Assembly (NCBI GenBank): GCA_035570235.1
Contig: DATMML010000012.1
Location: 62,001 to 126,000 of the forward strand
Direction: 5' to 3'
Length of the DNA: 64,000 nt
Source of the DNA: Vicinamibacteria bacterium
GTDB taxonomy: Bacteria > Acidobacteriota > Vicinamibacteria > Fen-336
In this document: positions 7,968 to 16,679 of the stretch, piece by piece
How the letters are laid out: each line of letters begins with the position of its first letter
How positions within the stretch are numbered: position 1 is the first letter of the stretch
Translations under genes and position numbers: made by a program
Notes under the pieces: generated by a model
What the model was told of the DNA's origin: nothing
Databases searched by the model: none
What the model saw: the letters and a program-made list of their open reading frames with translations, nothing else

Positions 7968-8354
7968 TCGTTCCTCCTTGACAATCGTGACAGTCGTGAA
8001 TCGAGGCCGAGGCTGGACTCCAAACAATGACACAAAATTCTCTGAGACTTAGCACCGCTCGGTTCGAAAACCCGGACGGGAGGAAAGCCCGCCGCCTGCG
8101 GGCGCCGGCTCCCAACCCAGTCCCCCTTCCACTGGCGCCCTTGGCACGGCCCAGTGTGGTACCGAGGGGTTGAGTAGTAACAAGGGCAAATGACAGCCAT
8201 ATGACATTCTAGAGACGCTCTCGTGGTGGCCACGGGCAGGGTCGCTCGGCAAACGGTCCGGCGGGGACGCCTGACCGGTCGAAAGACCCCCGAAAGTGCC
8301 GTTTGGCGGAAGGGGAAGTGCCCTGTGGACCTTCGGTGAGGACGGGGCCGACCC
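7968..8354. other. Intergenic region upstream of the porin and downstream of the efflux operon
   Basis: These 387 bases hold no convincing gene. The part from about 8170 to 8207 contains the Pho box and a possible -10 box for the porin, leaving a leader of roughly 200 bases. The part from 8210 to 8354 follows the stop of the TolC-like gene and shows no clear terminator. Confidence 0.55.
8190..8207 (-). promoter_or_regulatory. Pho box upstream of the porin gene
   Basis: The minus strand reads ATGTCAT-ATGG-CTGTCAT, two heptamers separated by 4 bases. The PhoB consensus is CTGTCAT, A/T-rich four bases, CTGTCAT, so 13 of 14 heptamer positions match. A TACTAC box (8179-8174) begins 10 bases after the site, the usual place for a -10 element in PhoB-activated promoters, where the Pho box replaces the -35 box. 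Two PhoB-like regulators are encoded in this window. Confidence 0.7.
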
Positions 8355-9656
8355 TCAGCGGCCGGCGATCTGGTATTCGAGGGTGGCGAGCGCCAGCCGA
8401 TACTGGTACCCGGCCGCGACGTTGCTGATCTCCGCCTGGGTCTTCTGTAACTGGGCCTGGCTCAACTCCACGATCGAGCTCAGCCCCAGGTTGTAGCGTG
8501 TCTCCGCGAGGTCGAGGGCCAGGCTGGCCTGGGCCAGGAGTTGCCCGGTCACCTCGAGTCGGCGAAAGGCCGTGCTCGCGTCCAGCCAGCTCGTGCGGAC
8601 GTCGCGGCCCACCCGATTTTGCAGCTCGATGAGGCTCTGGTGAGCGGCTTCCGCCCGCAGATCCGCCTCCCGCGCCCGAGGGACGAAGAGGAAGTTGTTG
8701 AAGACCGGGATCTCGACGTTGACGCCGACAGCACCGAACCACTGCGAGAGGTGGTCGTTGCGGATGGGAGCCACGCCCACCGCACCCAGAGCCCTTACGC
8801 TCGGCAGGAGGAGGTCATGCTCGGCCTTGCGAAACTTCTCCGCGGACTCGTAAGCGAGTTCGAGGGCGGCGAGCTCCGGCCGTCGACCTAGGGCCTGGGC
8901 GACGAGGGGCTCGATGTCGGGCGGGGGGGGTGGCAAAGGCGAAGTATCCTCGACGAGCTCGAAGGTCTGTTGGGAGGGATAGCCGAGAACCTCGGACAGG
9001 CTGGCCCCGGCGGCGTCGACACCGTTCTGGGCGTCGAGGAGGAGAAGCTTGGCCTCCGCCAGATTGACCTTCGCGAAGCTCAGGTCCAGGGCGGATCGGA
9101 GCTTGCTGTTGGCCAGGGCCTCCACCTGATCGGCCACCGCCTGCCGCGCCGAGACCGTTTGCTCCGCCACCTTGAGGACGGCCTGGCTCTGGAGGGCGCG
9201 GAAGAATGCCTGGTCCGCGGCCAGGATGATTCGGGCCGAGATCGCCCGGCTGTTCTCTTCCTCGGCCTCGGCGCGCAGCTTCGCGCTCGAGAGCAGATTG
9301 GTCGAACGCCCGAAGTCGGTGATCAGCTGGCTGAGAATGGCCCCGGTGGCGACGCGTTCGTAGATGATCGGGTTGTTCAGGCCTCCCGCGCTGATGCGGC
9401 TATTCTCGTGGGCATCGACGGCGGTGGCATAGGCGGCGCCCGAGGGCAGGAGAGTGGAGCGAACCTCGCGGGTGACCTGGCCGGCGGCCAGGGCGTTCAG
9501 GCGGGCCACCGAGACCTGGGGGTTGTTGTGGAGGGCCAAGTCTTCGGCCGCCTTCAGGGAGAGCCGGGCGGGGGGCGGTGGCGCTCCCGCGGGGGCAGCT
9601 TGGAGAGAAGGGCGGGCGAGGAGAACGAACAAAGCCAGGGCAATGAGTCTTTTCAC
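8355..9656 (-). CDS. TolC-family outer-membrane efflux protein
   Basis: A 433-residue protein with a signal peptide (MKRLIALALFVLLARPSLQA) and two TolC/OEP repeats rich in long amphipathic helices. Examples are LSLKAAEDLALHNNPQVSVARLNALAA near 33-58 and FELVEDTSPLPPPPP near 227-241, which separates the two halves. It would form the outer-membrane exit duct of the tripartite pump encoded upstream. The GTG start at 9656 overlaps the stop of the RND gene by four bases (GTGA), indicating translational coupling. It is the last gene of the three-gene operon. Confidence 0.9.
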   Translation of the reverse strand: MKRLIALALFVLLARPSLQAAPAGAPPPPARLSLKAAEDLALHNNPQVSVARLNALAAGQVTREVRSTLLPSGAAYATAVDAHENSRISAGGLNNPIIYERVATGAILSQLITDFGRSTNLLSSAKLRAEAEEENSRAISARIILAADQAFFRALQSQAVLKVAEQTVSARQAVADQVEALANSKLRSALDLSFAKVNLAEAKLLLLDAQNGVDAAGASLSEVLGYPSQQTFELVEDTSPLPPPPPDIEPLVAQALGRRPELAALELAYESAEKFRKAEHDLLLPSVRALGAVGVAPIRNDHLSQWFGAVGVNVEIPVFNNFLFVPRAREADLRAEAAHQSLIELQNRVGRDVRTSWLDASTAFRRLEVTGQLLAQASLALDLAETRYNLGLSSIVELSQAQLQKTQAEISNVAAGYQYRLALATLEYQIAGR

Positions 9657-12600
9657 GCGCGAGCCCCCGGGGACGCCACCTCCTCCTTCCGGTGGAAGTC
9701 GAGGTAGGCGGCGGGGACGAGGTAGACCGTCACCACCACCGACACGAGCAGGCCGCCGATGATCGCGCGCGCCAGGGGCGCGTAGGCCTCGGCCCCGGTT
9801 CCGAGCTTCAGGGCCATGGGGAGGAGGCCGATGATGGTGGCCAGGGACGTCATGAGCACCGGCCGGAGTCGGATCCGGCAGGCGACGGCCACCGCTTTCG
9901 CCAGGGGTTCCCCCTCCCGGCGCAGGCTGCGGGCGAACTCCACGATCAGGATGCTGTTGGAGACGACGATGCCGACCATCATCACGACTCCCATCAAGGA
10001 CATGACATTCAGCGTGGTTCCCGTGCCCAGGAGGACGAGGAGGACCCCCGTGAGCCCCGGGGGGATGGCGAGCAGGATGATGAAGGGGTCGAGGAACGAC
10101 TCGAACTGAGCGACCAGAATCAAGTAAACAAGGAGCACCGCGAGGAGCAGCCCTCCGCCAAAGCTCCGGAAGGAGGCCCGCATGCCCTGCACGGAGCCGC
10201 GCACGTCCACCCGGATCCCCTCCGGGAGCCGAATGCGCCGCACGATCCGGTCGATGGACGCGCTCAGCCCGCCCAGGTCTTCGGAAGCGGGCGCCACGTA
10301 GACGTCGATGACGCGTCGGAGTTGGTAGTGGTCGACCTCGGTGGGGGACTGGATGGGCGCGATGCGGGTCACAGCGTCGAGCTGGGTGGGGATCGCGCTG
10401 CCCGCCGACCGTATCGGGATCTGCTTGAGGTCGCCCAGGGAACGGATCTTGTTCTCGGGGTACTGGACGGTCAAAAGGTAGTCGTTGCCGCTCTTGGGGT
10501 CGACCCAGAAGCTGGGGGCGATCATCTGGTTTGAGGTCAAGGCGGTGATGACGTTGTTGACGACCTCCTTCTGGGAGAGACCGAGCTGGCTCGCCCGCTC
10601 GCGGTCGATGTCGAGGCGGAGGGCGGGATAGTCGAGATCCTGGGGGATGAGGACGTCGCTCGCGCCCCCGAGCTTGCGCGCCTGGCTGGCCACGTCCAGG
10701 GCAACCTTGTAGGTCTTCTCCATGTCCAACCCGCTTACCTGGACGTCGATGGGGGCGGGAAGCCCCAGGTTGAGCACGGCGTCGGCCAGGCCCCCCGACT
10801 GAAAGTATGCGCTCACCTCGGGCATCTCCTGCCGTAGCTTTGCCCGCACGCGGTTCATGTATTCGTAGCTTCCGACCCGGTGGCCCTCCTCCAGGCTGAC
10901 CTGGACGAAGGCGGTGTGCTGAGCCGAGTTGGGCGTGTAGATGGCCGAGAAATCAGGGGTGACCCCGATGTTGGACACGATCATGCCCCGCTCCCCCGGG
11001 GGCACGACCTCGCGGATCTTCTCCTCCACGCGCGCCACATAGCGCTCGGTCAGCTCCAAGCGCGTCCCGGAAGGTGCCTTGAGATTGAGGACGAACTGCC
11101 CTGGATCGGTGCGGGGGTAGAAGGCCACGCCGAGCAAGGGGTAAGCGAACAGGCTGAGAAGGGAGACGCCGACGAGGACACTCACCGTAGCGCGCGGTCG
11201 GTGGAGGGCGCGGGCCAAGGTGTGGTCGTAGTGCCGAAGCAGCTTCTCGAAGTAGCGATTGAAGCCGGCCACGACCTCCCCAAAGCGGGACCGCGAAGAA
11301 GGCACCGCGTGCTCATGGACGAGGTGGGCACTCTTGATCAGGTTGGCGCAGAAGAGGGGGACCACGGTCAGGGCCACGAAATAGGAGGCGAGGAGGGAGA
11401 GCACCACCGCCGCCGCCAAGGCCACGAAGAGGAAGCGGCTCACTCCATACAGGAAGACCACGGGGAAGAACACAACCATGGTCGCGAGAGTCGCGGCCAG
11501 GACGGGGAGCGCCACCTCCTGGCCTCCCTTTTCCGCGGCCAGGCGCGGCTCAGTCTTCATCTCGAGGTGCCGGAAGATGTTCTCCAGCACGACCACCGAG
11601 TTGTCGATGAGGCGGGAAAAGGCAAGGGCAAGCCCACCCAGGGCCATGGTGTTAACGGTGCCCCCTCCGGCATCGATGGCGAGCAGGGCGGCCAGGGCGG
11701 AGAGTGGAATGGAAAGGAAGACGGCGGCGGTGGCACGCACGCTGCCCAAGAAGAGCAGGATCATGACCCCGGTGAGCACCAGGCCAATGGCGCCCTCGTG
11801 CAGCAGGTTCTCGATCGCCTTCTTGACGAAGACGGATTGATCGAACACCACCCTGGCCACCATTTGCTTGGGCACGTCGGTCAGGTTGCCGACCGCGCGC
11901 TGGATCCCGTCCACCACCGCGATGGTGTTGGTGTCTCCTCCCTGCTTCAGCACCGGTAGGTAGACGGACTTCTGACCGTCGATGCGGACGACGTTGGTCT
12001 GGATCTGCTCCGCGTCCTGCGCCCGGCCGACGTCCTGTACCAGTACGGAGGCCCCGTTCACCGTCTTGAGGGGGAGGCGGTTGATCTCCTCCGTGGTCGG
12101 GAGCTGGCTGTTAGTGTAGAGGTTGTAGTCGATGGCGCCTATGCGGACGTCCCCCGCGGGCAGGATGAGGTTGTTGTCGTTCACGGTGCGGACCACGTCC
12201 ATAACGCTCAGCTGGTGGGCATCGAGCTTCAAGGGATCCACGTAGACCATGATCTGGCGGTAGCGTCCGCCGAAGGGCTGGGGGACGGAGGCCCCATCAA
12301 CATTCGCCACCTGGTTGCGGACCGTGTACTGCCCGAGGTCGCGGAGCTGGGTCTCGTTGAGCCCTTCCCCCTTGAGGGTGATGAGGCAGACCGGGAGGCT
12401 GGAAGCATCGAACTTGAGGACCACGGGGGGGAGGGTGCCCGGGGGCAGCCGCCGCAGGTTGGCCATGGCGAGGTTGGCGATGATGCTCAGGGCGGCGTTG
12501 GCGTCGGTGCCGGGCTGGAAGTAAACCTTGATGAGGCTCACGCCGGGAAGAGATCTGGACTCGATGTGGTCGATTCCGCTCCCCAGGGTGAAGAAGCGCT

Positions 12601-12796
12601 CGAAACGTCCCGTTATGTCGGTCTCGATCTGCTCGGGCGGCATGCCCGAGTAAAAAGTGGCGACCACCACCACCGGAATGTTGATGGGGGGGAAGAGGTC
12701 CACGGGCATGCGCGCGACGGCGGTCGTCCCAACCACCGCCACCATGAGACAGACCACAACGACGAAATAGGGGTAGCGGATCGCGAAGCCCGACAC
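9653..12796 (-). CDS. RND efflux permease with altered proton-relay residues
   Basis: A 1047-residue inner-membrane transporter with the RND layout: a first membrane helix at about 9-28, a large periplasmic loop, six helices (about 335-540), a second loop and six C-terminal helices. Motifs include GVTPDFSAIYTPNSAQ, RLDIDRERASQLGLS and VSNSILIVEFARSLRREG. In AcrB the proton relay uses D407, D408 in helix 4 and K940 in helix 10. The equivalent positions here read LIDNSVVVLEN (D398, N399) and VVSNSILIVEF (S946), so one acid and the lysine are replaced. The substrate cannot be deduced. The start is GTG, and the MFP stop overlaps it by one base. Confidence 0.9.
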   Translation of the reverse strand: MSGFAIRYPYFVVVVCLMVAVVGTTAVARMPVDLFPPINIPVVVVATFYSGMPPEQIETDITGRFERFFTLGSGIDHIESRSLPGVSLIKVYFQPGTDANAALSIIANLAMANLRRLPPGTLPPVVLKFDASSLPVCLITLKGEGLNETQLRDLGQYTVRNQVANVDGASVPQPFGGRYRQIMVYVDPLKLDAHQLSVMDVVRTVNDNNLILPAGDVRIGAIDYNLYTNSQLPTTEEINRLPLKTVNGASVLVQDVGRAQDAEQIQTNVVRIDGQKSVYLPVLKQGGDTNTIAVVDGIQRAVGNLTDVPKQMVARVVFDQSVFVKKAIENLLHEGAIGLVLTGVMILLFLGSVRATAAVFLSIPLSALAALLAIDAGGGTVNTMALGGLALAFSRLIDNSVVVLENIFRHLEMKTEPRLAAEKGGQEVALPVLAATLATMVVFFPVVFLYGVSRFLFVALAAAVVLSLLASYFVALTVVPLFCANLIKSAHLVHEHAVPSSRSRFGEVVAGFNRYFEKLLRHYDHTLARALHRPRATVSVLVGVSLLSLFAYPLLGVAFYPRTDPGQFVLNLKAPSGTRLELTERYVARVEEKIREVVPPGERGMIVSNIGVTPDFSAIYTPNSAQHTAFVQVSLEEGHRVGSYEYMNRVRAKLRQEMPEVSAYFQSGGLADAVLNLGLPAPIDVQVSGLDMEKTYKVALDVASQARKLGGASDVLIPQDLDYPALRLDIDRERASQLGLSQKEVVNNVITALTSNQMIAPSFWVDPKSGNDYLLTVQYPENKIRSLGDLKQIPIRSAGSAIPTQLDAVTRIAPIQSPTEVDHYQLRRVIDVYVAPASEDLGGLSASIDRIVRRIRLPEGIRVDVRGSVQGMRASFRSFGGGLLLAVLLVYLILVAQFESFLDPFIILLAIPPGLTGVLLVLLGTGTTLNVMSLMGVVMMVGIVVSNSILIVEFARSLRREGEPLAKAVAVACRIRLRPVLMTSLATIIGLLPMALKLGTGAEAYAPLARAIIGGLLVSVVVTVYLVPAAYLDFHRKEEVASPGARA

Positions 12797-14040
12797 TAGG
12801 AGAAGCCCTCTCCGGTCTTCTCCGCTTCCGGGGAGAGCTCGTGCGGTGTGACCGGATCCCCGATCCGGAACTGGCTGCGGCTGCCGATGATCACCCGGTC
12901 ACCCTCTCGAAGTCCGGAGAGCACCTCGACTCGTTGGGGTCCCTCGAGGCCCAACTTCACCGACCGCTCCTCGACGACGTCCCCGGCTCCGATGACCAGC
13001 ACCCGGGCCTCGGAGCCGGTGCGGGCCACCGCCTGGAGGGGGACCGTGAGCACCCGGTCCCTCTGCGCCAGCACCAGGTCCGCCTCTGCGTACATGCCCA
13101 GAACGATCGACCCGTCAGGGTTGTCCACGTCGATCTCGGTGCGCATGGTACGGGTCTGCTCGTCCAAGGCGTCCGCGAACCGAGCCACCCGACCCTCGAA
13201 CGTGCGGCCCAGGGTGGGGACGCGGACCCGGACCACCGTTCCCAGGTGGACCTGGGGTACGACGGACTCCGGAGTGGGCAGCACCAGGCGCAGCTTCGTG
13301 GTGTCCGCGAGCCGAACCACGGGCATGGCCTGGGTGCTGGAGGCCGTGCCTGCCTGGATCAGGGCTCCCGGATCCGCGTAACGCTTGGTGATGACGCCGG
13401 CAAAGGGTGCGGTGATCCGGGCGTAGTCGGAAAGGGCCGTGACGCGCTGCGTCTCCGCCTTTGCCACCCATAGCTGGTTCCCGTTCTCGGAAAGCGCGGC
13501 GCGGGACACCTCGATCTGAGCCTCGGCCTGCTTGTCCCGGGCTTGGGCCTCGTCCAGCTCCTGCTCCGCGATCAGACCCGGCCGCGTCTGAGACGCCTCC
13601 TTCAGCCGCGCATAGGCAGAGTGGGTGGCGGCATGAAGCGACTCCGCCTTCTCGAGCTCGCTCTGGGCACGGCGAATGCTGTCTTCACTGCGTCTTGTCG
13701 ATGCTTCCGCCCCCAGGACCTGCGCACTGAGCTCCGGCACCTCCAGAACGGCCAGGACCTGCCCCGCCTTGACACGGTCTCCTACGTCCACGGAGATCTT
13801 GCGGATGTAGCCAGCCACTTTGGCGTGGAGGTCGGCCTCTTGGAAGGGGCGGAACTCACCGGATAGGGTGAGGACGCTTGAGAGGGGCGTGGGCACGACC
13901 CGTACGACCGCGGCGAGGGGGGACGCGCCTTTCGGGCTGCTGCCTGTGCTGGCCCGGCCTGAGAAGGCCAGGACCGCCGTCCCCACGATCAATACCGGCG
14001 CCGCGATTAGGAAGTGCTTGGTCTTAAACCTAAGCCCCAT
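12796..14040 (-). CDS. RND efflux periplasmic adaptor (membrane fusion protein, HlyD/AcrA type)
   Basis: A 414-residue adaptor. A membrane anchor (HFLIAAPVLIVGTAVLAF, about 8-25) is followed by a split biotinyl-lipoyl domain (ADLHAKVAGYIRKISVDVGDRVKAGQ and ARITAPFAGVITKRYADPGALIQAG), a helical hairpin between them, and beta-barrel and membrane-proximal domains ending near GDRVIIGSRSQFRIGD. I placed the start at the ATG at 14040, directly before the anchor. Reading further back to 14271 adds 77 Cys/Gly/Arg-rich residues that do not look like a protein. The ribosome site is poor (GGAG touching the ATG). It is the first gene of the efflux operon, divergent from pstS. Confidence 0.86.
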   Translation of the reverse strand: MGLRFKTKHFLIAAPVLIVGTAVLAFSGRASTGSSPKGASPLAAVVRVVPTPLSSVLTLSGEFRPFQEADLHAKVAGYIRKISVDVGDRVKAGQVLAVLEVPELSAQVLGAEASTRRSEDSIRRAQSELEKAESLHAATHSAYARLKEASQTRPGLIAEQELDEAQARDKQAEAQIEVSRAALSENGNQLWVAKAETQRVTALSDYARITAPFAGVITKRYADPGALIQAGTASSTQAMPVVRLADTTKLRLVLPTPESVVPQVHLGTVVRVRVPTLGRTFEGRVARFADALDEQTRTMRTEIDVDNPDGSIVLGMYAEADLVLAQRDRVLTVPLQAVARTGSEARVLVIGAGDVVEERSVKLGLEGPQRVEVLSGLREGDRVIIGSRSQFRIGDPVTPHELSPEAEKTGEGFS

Positions 14041-14684
14041 CTCCGGGACACGCTCTCCGATACAAGCCCTTCGAGGATCCCCTAGCCCGACGGAGCGCCT
14101 CTCTCCGGCTAGGAAGAGGACGTCGGAACTCCGGAAACCGGGGTTCGAGCCGCCGACCGAGCAGGCAGAATAGCATAGACGACCGGAGCACGCCCACGCG
14201 GGGGAGGCCGCCGCGTCGCCCACGCCCGTGGCTCTGCTGGATGTCACTGACCGGCCGCTGGTTGCGGGCAAGACTCACGCTCGCCGGTGGCCGCCGTCCT
14301 TCCCGTCGACCTCGGGAGAGTTAACAGTGTTGTTACACGTTCGTCACTCCGGCGCTTCCTGCCTCCGAGAGGCTGGATGACGGTGGTCTTGGCGAGGGAT
14401 CCCGAGAGTTCCCATCGCACTCACCTAAGGAACAGGCTGGGGTTGGAGGAGCTTCTCAACTCAAGGCTTTTTGAGTCGGCACGCAGTTACACGCGTGCTA
14501 TGGAGGTGGCGCTCGACGGCGTGAGGCGAGGCACTGCCAGCTCCTGTCCACCCCCTTCAAACCCTGAGAGGCACGCGATTTCACAGAGAATTAACCCGGA
14601 CGAAACGGCCTGTTTGCACGCGCTGGCTACGGTTAGCGGAGGCGTTGCGGGCCCACCGTCCGCTTGACCACGGAGGACAGCAAG
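14041..14684. other. Long divergent intergenic region between the efflux operon and pstS
   Basis: This 644-base region has no gene I can support. It holds an array of GTnA-type half sites at 14319-14348, with a palindrome inside it, and a small hairpin at 14460-14477 (ACTCAA-GGCTTT-TTGAGT). A clear ribosome site (GGAGGACAG) lies before pstS. No strong -35/-10 pair is evident for either operon. Confidence 0.5.
14319..14348. promoter_or_regulatory. Half-site array: possible PhoB site or palindromic operator
   Basis: On the plus strand AGTTAA, TGTTAC and CGTCAC follow one another with an 11-base period, the helical spacing of PhoB/OmpR-type tandem sites. The match to CTGTCAT is only moderate. 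The same bases contain a perfect palindrome TAACA-GTGT-TGTTA (14322-14335), the shape of a TetR-type operator, which could instead serve the divergent efflux operon. The sequence alone does not decide between these. Confidence 0.4.
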
Positions 14685-15698
14685 ATGAAGAGCTCCATTG
14701 GGTTCGCCGCTGCCGCCACGCTCCTCGCCGCTGCCGTATCGGCGGAGACGATCCAGATCGACGGGGCAGGGGCGACCTTCCCGTATCCCATCTACTCGAA
14801 GTGGTTCTCGGAATACAACAAGCTCCACCCCGAGGTCCAGATCAACTATCAGTCCATTGGTTCCGGGGGCGGGATCCGGCAGCTCACCAACCAGACCGTG
14901 TTCTTCGGGGCTAGCGATGGACCGATGACGGACGAGCAGCTCAAGGCTGCCCCCGCGCCAATCCTCCACTTCCCGACCGTGCTGGGGGCGGTGGTGCCGG
15001 TCTACAACATTCCGGGCGTGAGCGCGGAGCTCAAGTTCACCGGCCCCACCCTCGCCGATGTCTACCTCGGAAAGATCACGAAGTGGAACGACAAGGCGAT
15101 CGCCGCCGAAAACCCGGGCGTCAAACTGCCTGCAAGCGACATCGCGGTCGTCCACCGCTCCGACGGGTCGGGGACGACCTACATCTTCGTTGACTACCTC
15201 GCCAAGACCTCGCCAGAGTGGAAGACCAAGGTCGGCGTAGCCACGTCCGTGAACTGGCCGGTGGGAGTGGGGGGGAAGGGCAACGAAGGCGTCTCCGGGC
15301 TCGTGACCCAGACCCCGAACGCCATCGGCTACGTCGAGCTCATCTACGCCCTTCAGAACAAGATCGCCTTCGGCAGCGTGAAGAACCACGACGGCGAATG
15401 GGTCAAGGCGAGCCTCCAGTCCGTCACCGCCGCCGCCGCCGCCGTCGAGGGGAAGATGCCCGCCGACTTCCGTGTATCGATCACGGATGGCGCGGGTAAG
15501 GGTGTCTACCCGATCTCGTCCTTCACCTGGCTCCTCTTCTCCGAGAGCCCGAGCGACAAGGCCAAGGCAAAGATCATGGTGGACTTCACGAAATGGGCGC
15601 TCAGCGACGGACAGAAGTACTGCGCCGACCTGGGTTATGCGCCCCTTCCCGCGAGCGTTGTAAAGCTGGAGATCGTCGCCCTGGCAAAGATCAAGTAG
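14685..15698 (+). CDS. pstS: Phosphate ABC transporter substrate-binding protein PstS
   Basis: A 337-residue periplasmic phosphate-binding protein. A signal peptide (MKSSIGFAAAATLLAAAVSA) is followed by the phosphate-contact motifs GAGATFPYPIYSKW (about 26-39), QSIGSGGGIRQL (about 60-71) and HRSDGSGTTYIFVDYL (about 155-170), and the domain continues to GYAPLPASVV near the end. It captures phosphate for the PstCAB importer. The ATG at 14685 has a good GGAGGACAG ribosome site; an in-frame ATG at 14664 would put seven polar residues before the signal peptide. pstC starts 11 bases after the stop. Confidence 0.95.
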   Translation: MKSSIGFAAAATLLAAAVSAETIQIDGAGATFPYPIYSKWFSEYNKLHPEVQINYQSIGSGGGIRQLTNQTVFFGASDGPMTDEQLKAAPAPILHFPTVLGAVVPVYNIPGVSAELKFTGPTLADVYLGKITKWNDKAIAAENPGVKLPASDIAVVHRSDGSGTTYIFVDYLAKTSPEWKTKVGVATSVNWPVGVGGKGNEGVSGLVTQTPNAIGYVELIYALQNKIAFGSVKNHDGEWVKASLQSVTAAAAAVEGKMPADFRVSITDGAGKGVYPISSFTWLLFSESPSDKAKAKIMVDFTKWALSDGQKYCADLGYAPLPASVVKLEIVALAKIK

Positions 15699-15709
15699 GT
15701 AAGGCCCCT

Positions 15710-16675
15710 ATGTCCAAGCGCCCGTCCCGAACGGCGGCCCGCGGCGACCTGGGCTTCCGCCTGGGGACGGGCGCATTCGCGGTTTTCCTGTGCCTCATCG
15801 TGATTGGGATCGGGGTCATCCTCGCTAACCAGTCCTGGCTCTCGATCGACAAGTTCGGCCTCGGCTTCTGGCGGGGAACCACTTGGGACCCCGTGGCCGG
15901 CGAGTTTGGCGCCTTTCCCTTCATCTGGGGGACGCTCTACTCGTCCCTTCTTGCCCTCCTCATCTCCACCCCTATCGCCCTCGGAATCGCCGTGTTCCTG
16001 TCCGAGCTCTCGCCGCCCGTGCTCAAGCAGCCCCTCATCTTCCTGACCGAGCTCTTAGCGGCGGTTCCCTCAATCGTCTACGGGCTCTGGGCCATTTTCG
16101 CGCTCGTCCCCCTGGTTCGGCAGCTGGAGGTCCTCTGTCCCGAGTGGCTCCGGCGAGTGCCCCTCTTTAGCGGTCCGCCTCTCGGGGTGGGCATGCTCGC
16201 CGCGGGCCTCGTGCTGGCGGTGATGGTGATTCCCTTCATCGCCTCGGTGGCGCGAGAGATCCTGAAGGCGGTGCCCGTTACCCAACGGGAGGCCGCCTAT
16301 GCGCTCGGGGCCACACGCTGGGAGGCGATCCGGATGGCCCTCTACTATGGGCGCACCGGGATCATGGGTGCTGTCATGCTCGGGTTGGGACGGGCCTTGG
16401 GCGAGACTATGGCCGTGACCATGGTCATCGGTAACAATCCCCAGGTGTCCTCGTCTCTCTTCGCCCCCCAGTACACCATGGCGGCCGTGATCGCCAACGA
16501 GTTCACGGAGGCAGCGGGGGAGCTCTATCTCAGCGCCCTGGTCGAGATAGGGCTCGTGCTCTTCACCATCACCATCATCATCAACATCCTCTCTCAGCTC
16601 CTGATCTGGAGCGTCAGCGACCAGCGCGTGCCCCGGCGAGTCGTGCTCAAGCCGAAGCCGGCACTGGCGGCCTGA
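15710..16675 (+). CDS. pstC: Phosphate ABC transporter permease PstC
   Basis: A 321-residue membrane protein with about six helices, from GTGAFAVFLCLIVIGIGVILA (about 19-39) to IGLVLFTITIIINILSQLL near the end. The cytoplasmic ABC-contact loop is visible as AVPVTQREAAYALGATRWEAI (about 187-207), with the usual EAA...G arrangement. With PstA it forms the phosphate channel. The start at 15710 follows the pstS stop by 11 bases; a longer frame to the left only overlaps pstS. pstA begins 4 bases after the stop. Confidence 0.95.
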   Translation: MSKRPSRTAARGDLGFRLGTGAFAVFLCLIVIGIGVILANQSWLSIDKFGLGFWRGTTWDPVAGEFGAFPFIWGTLYSSLLALLISTPIALGIAVFLSELSPPVLKQPLIFLTELLAAVPSIVYGLWAIFALVPLVRQLEVLCPEWLRRVPLFSGPPLGVGMLAAGLVLAVMVIPFIASVAREILKAVPVTQREAAYALGATRWEAIRMALYYGRTGIMGAVMLGLGRALGETMAVTMVIGNNPQVSSSLFAPQYTMAAVIANEFTEAAGELYLSALVEIGLVLFTITIIINILSQLLIWSVSDQRVPRRVVLKPKPALAA

Positions 16676-16679
16676 GCCC

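Noticed and set aside
14120-14175. A GGTTCGAGCC stretch resembling a tRNA T-arm upstream of the efflux adaptor
   Set aside because: No matching acceptor stem, D-arm, anticodon arm or CCA end can be found around it.
14041-14271. A 77-residue N-terminal extension of the efflux adaptor
   Set aside because: It is Cys/Gly/Arg-rich, lies before a clear membrane anchor and lacks a ribosome site.
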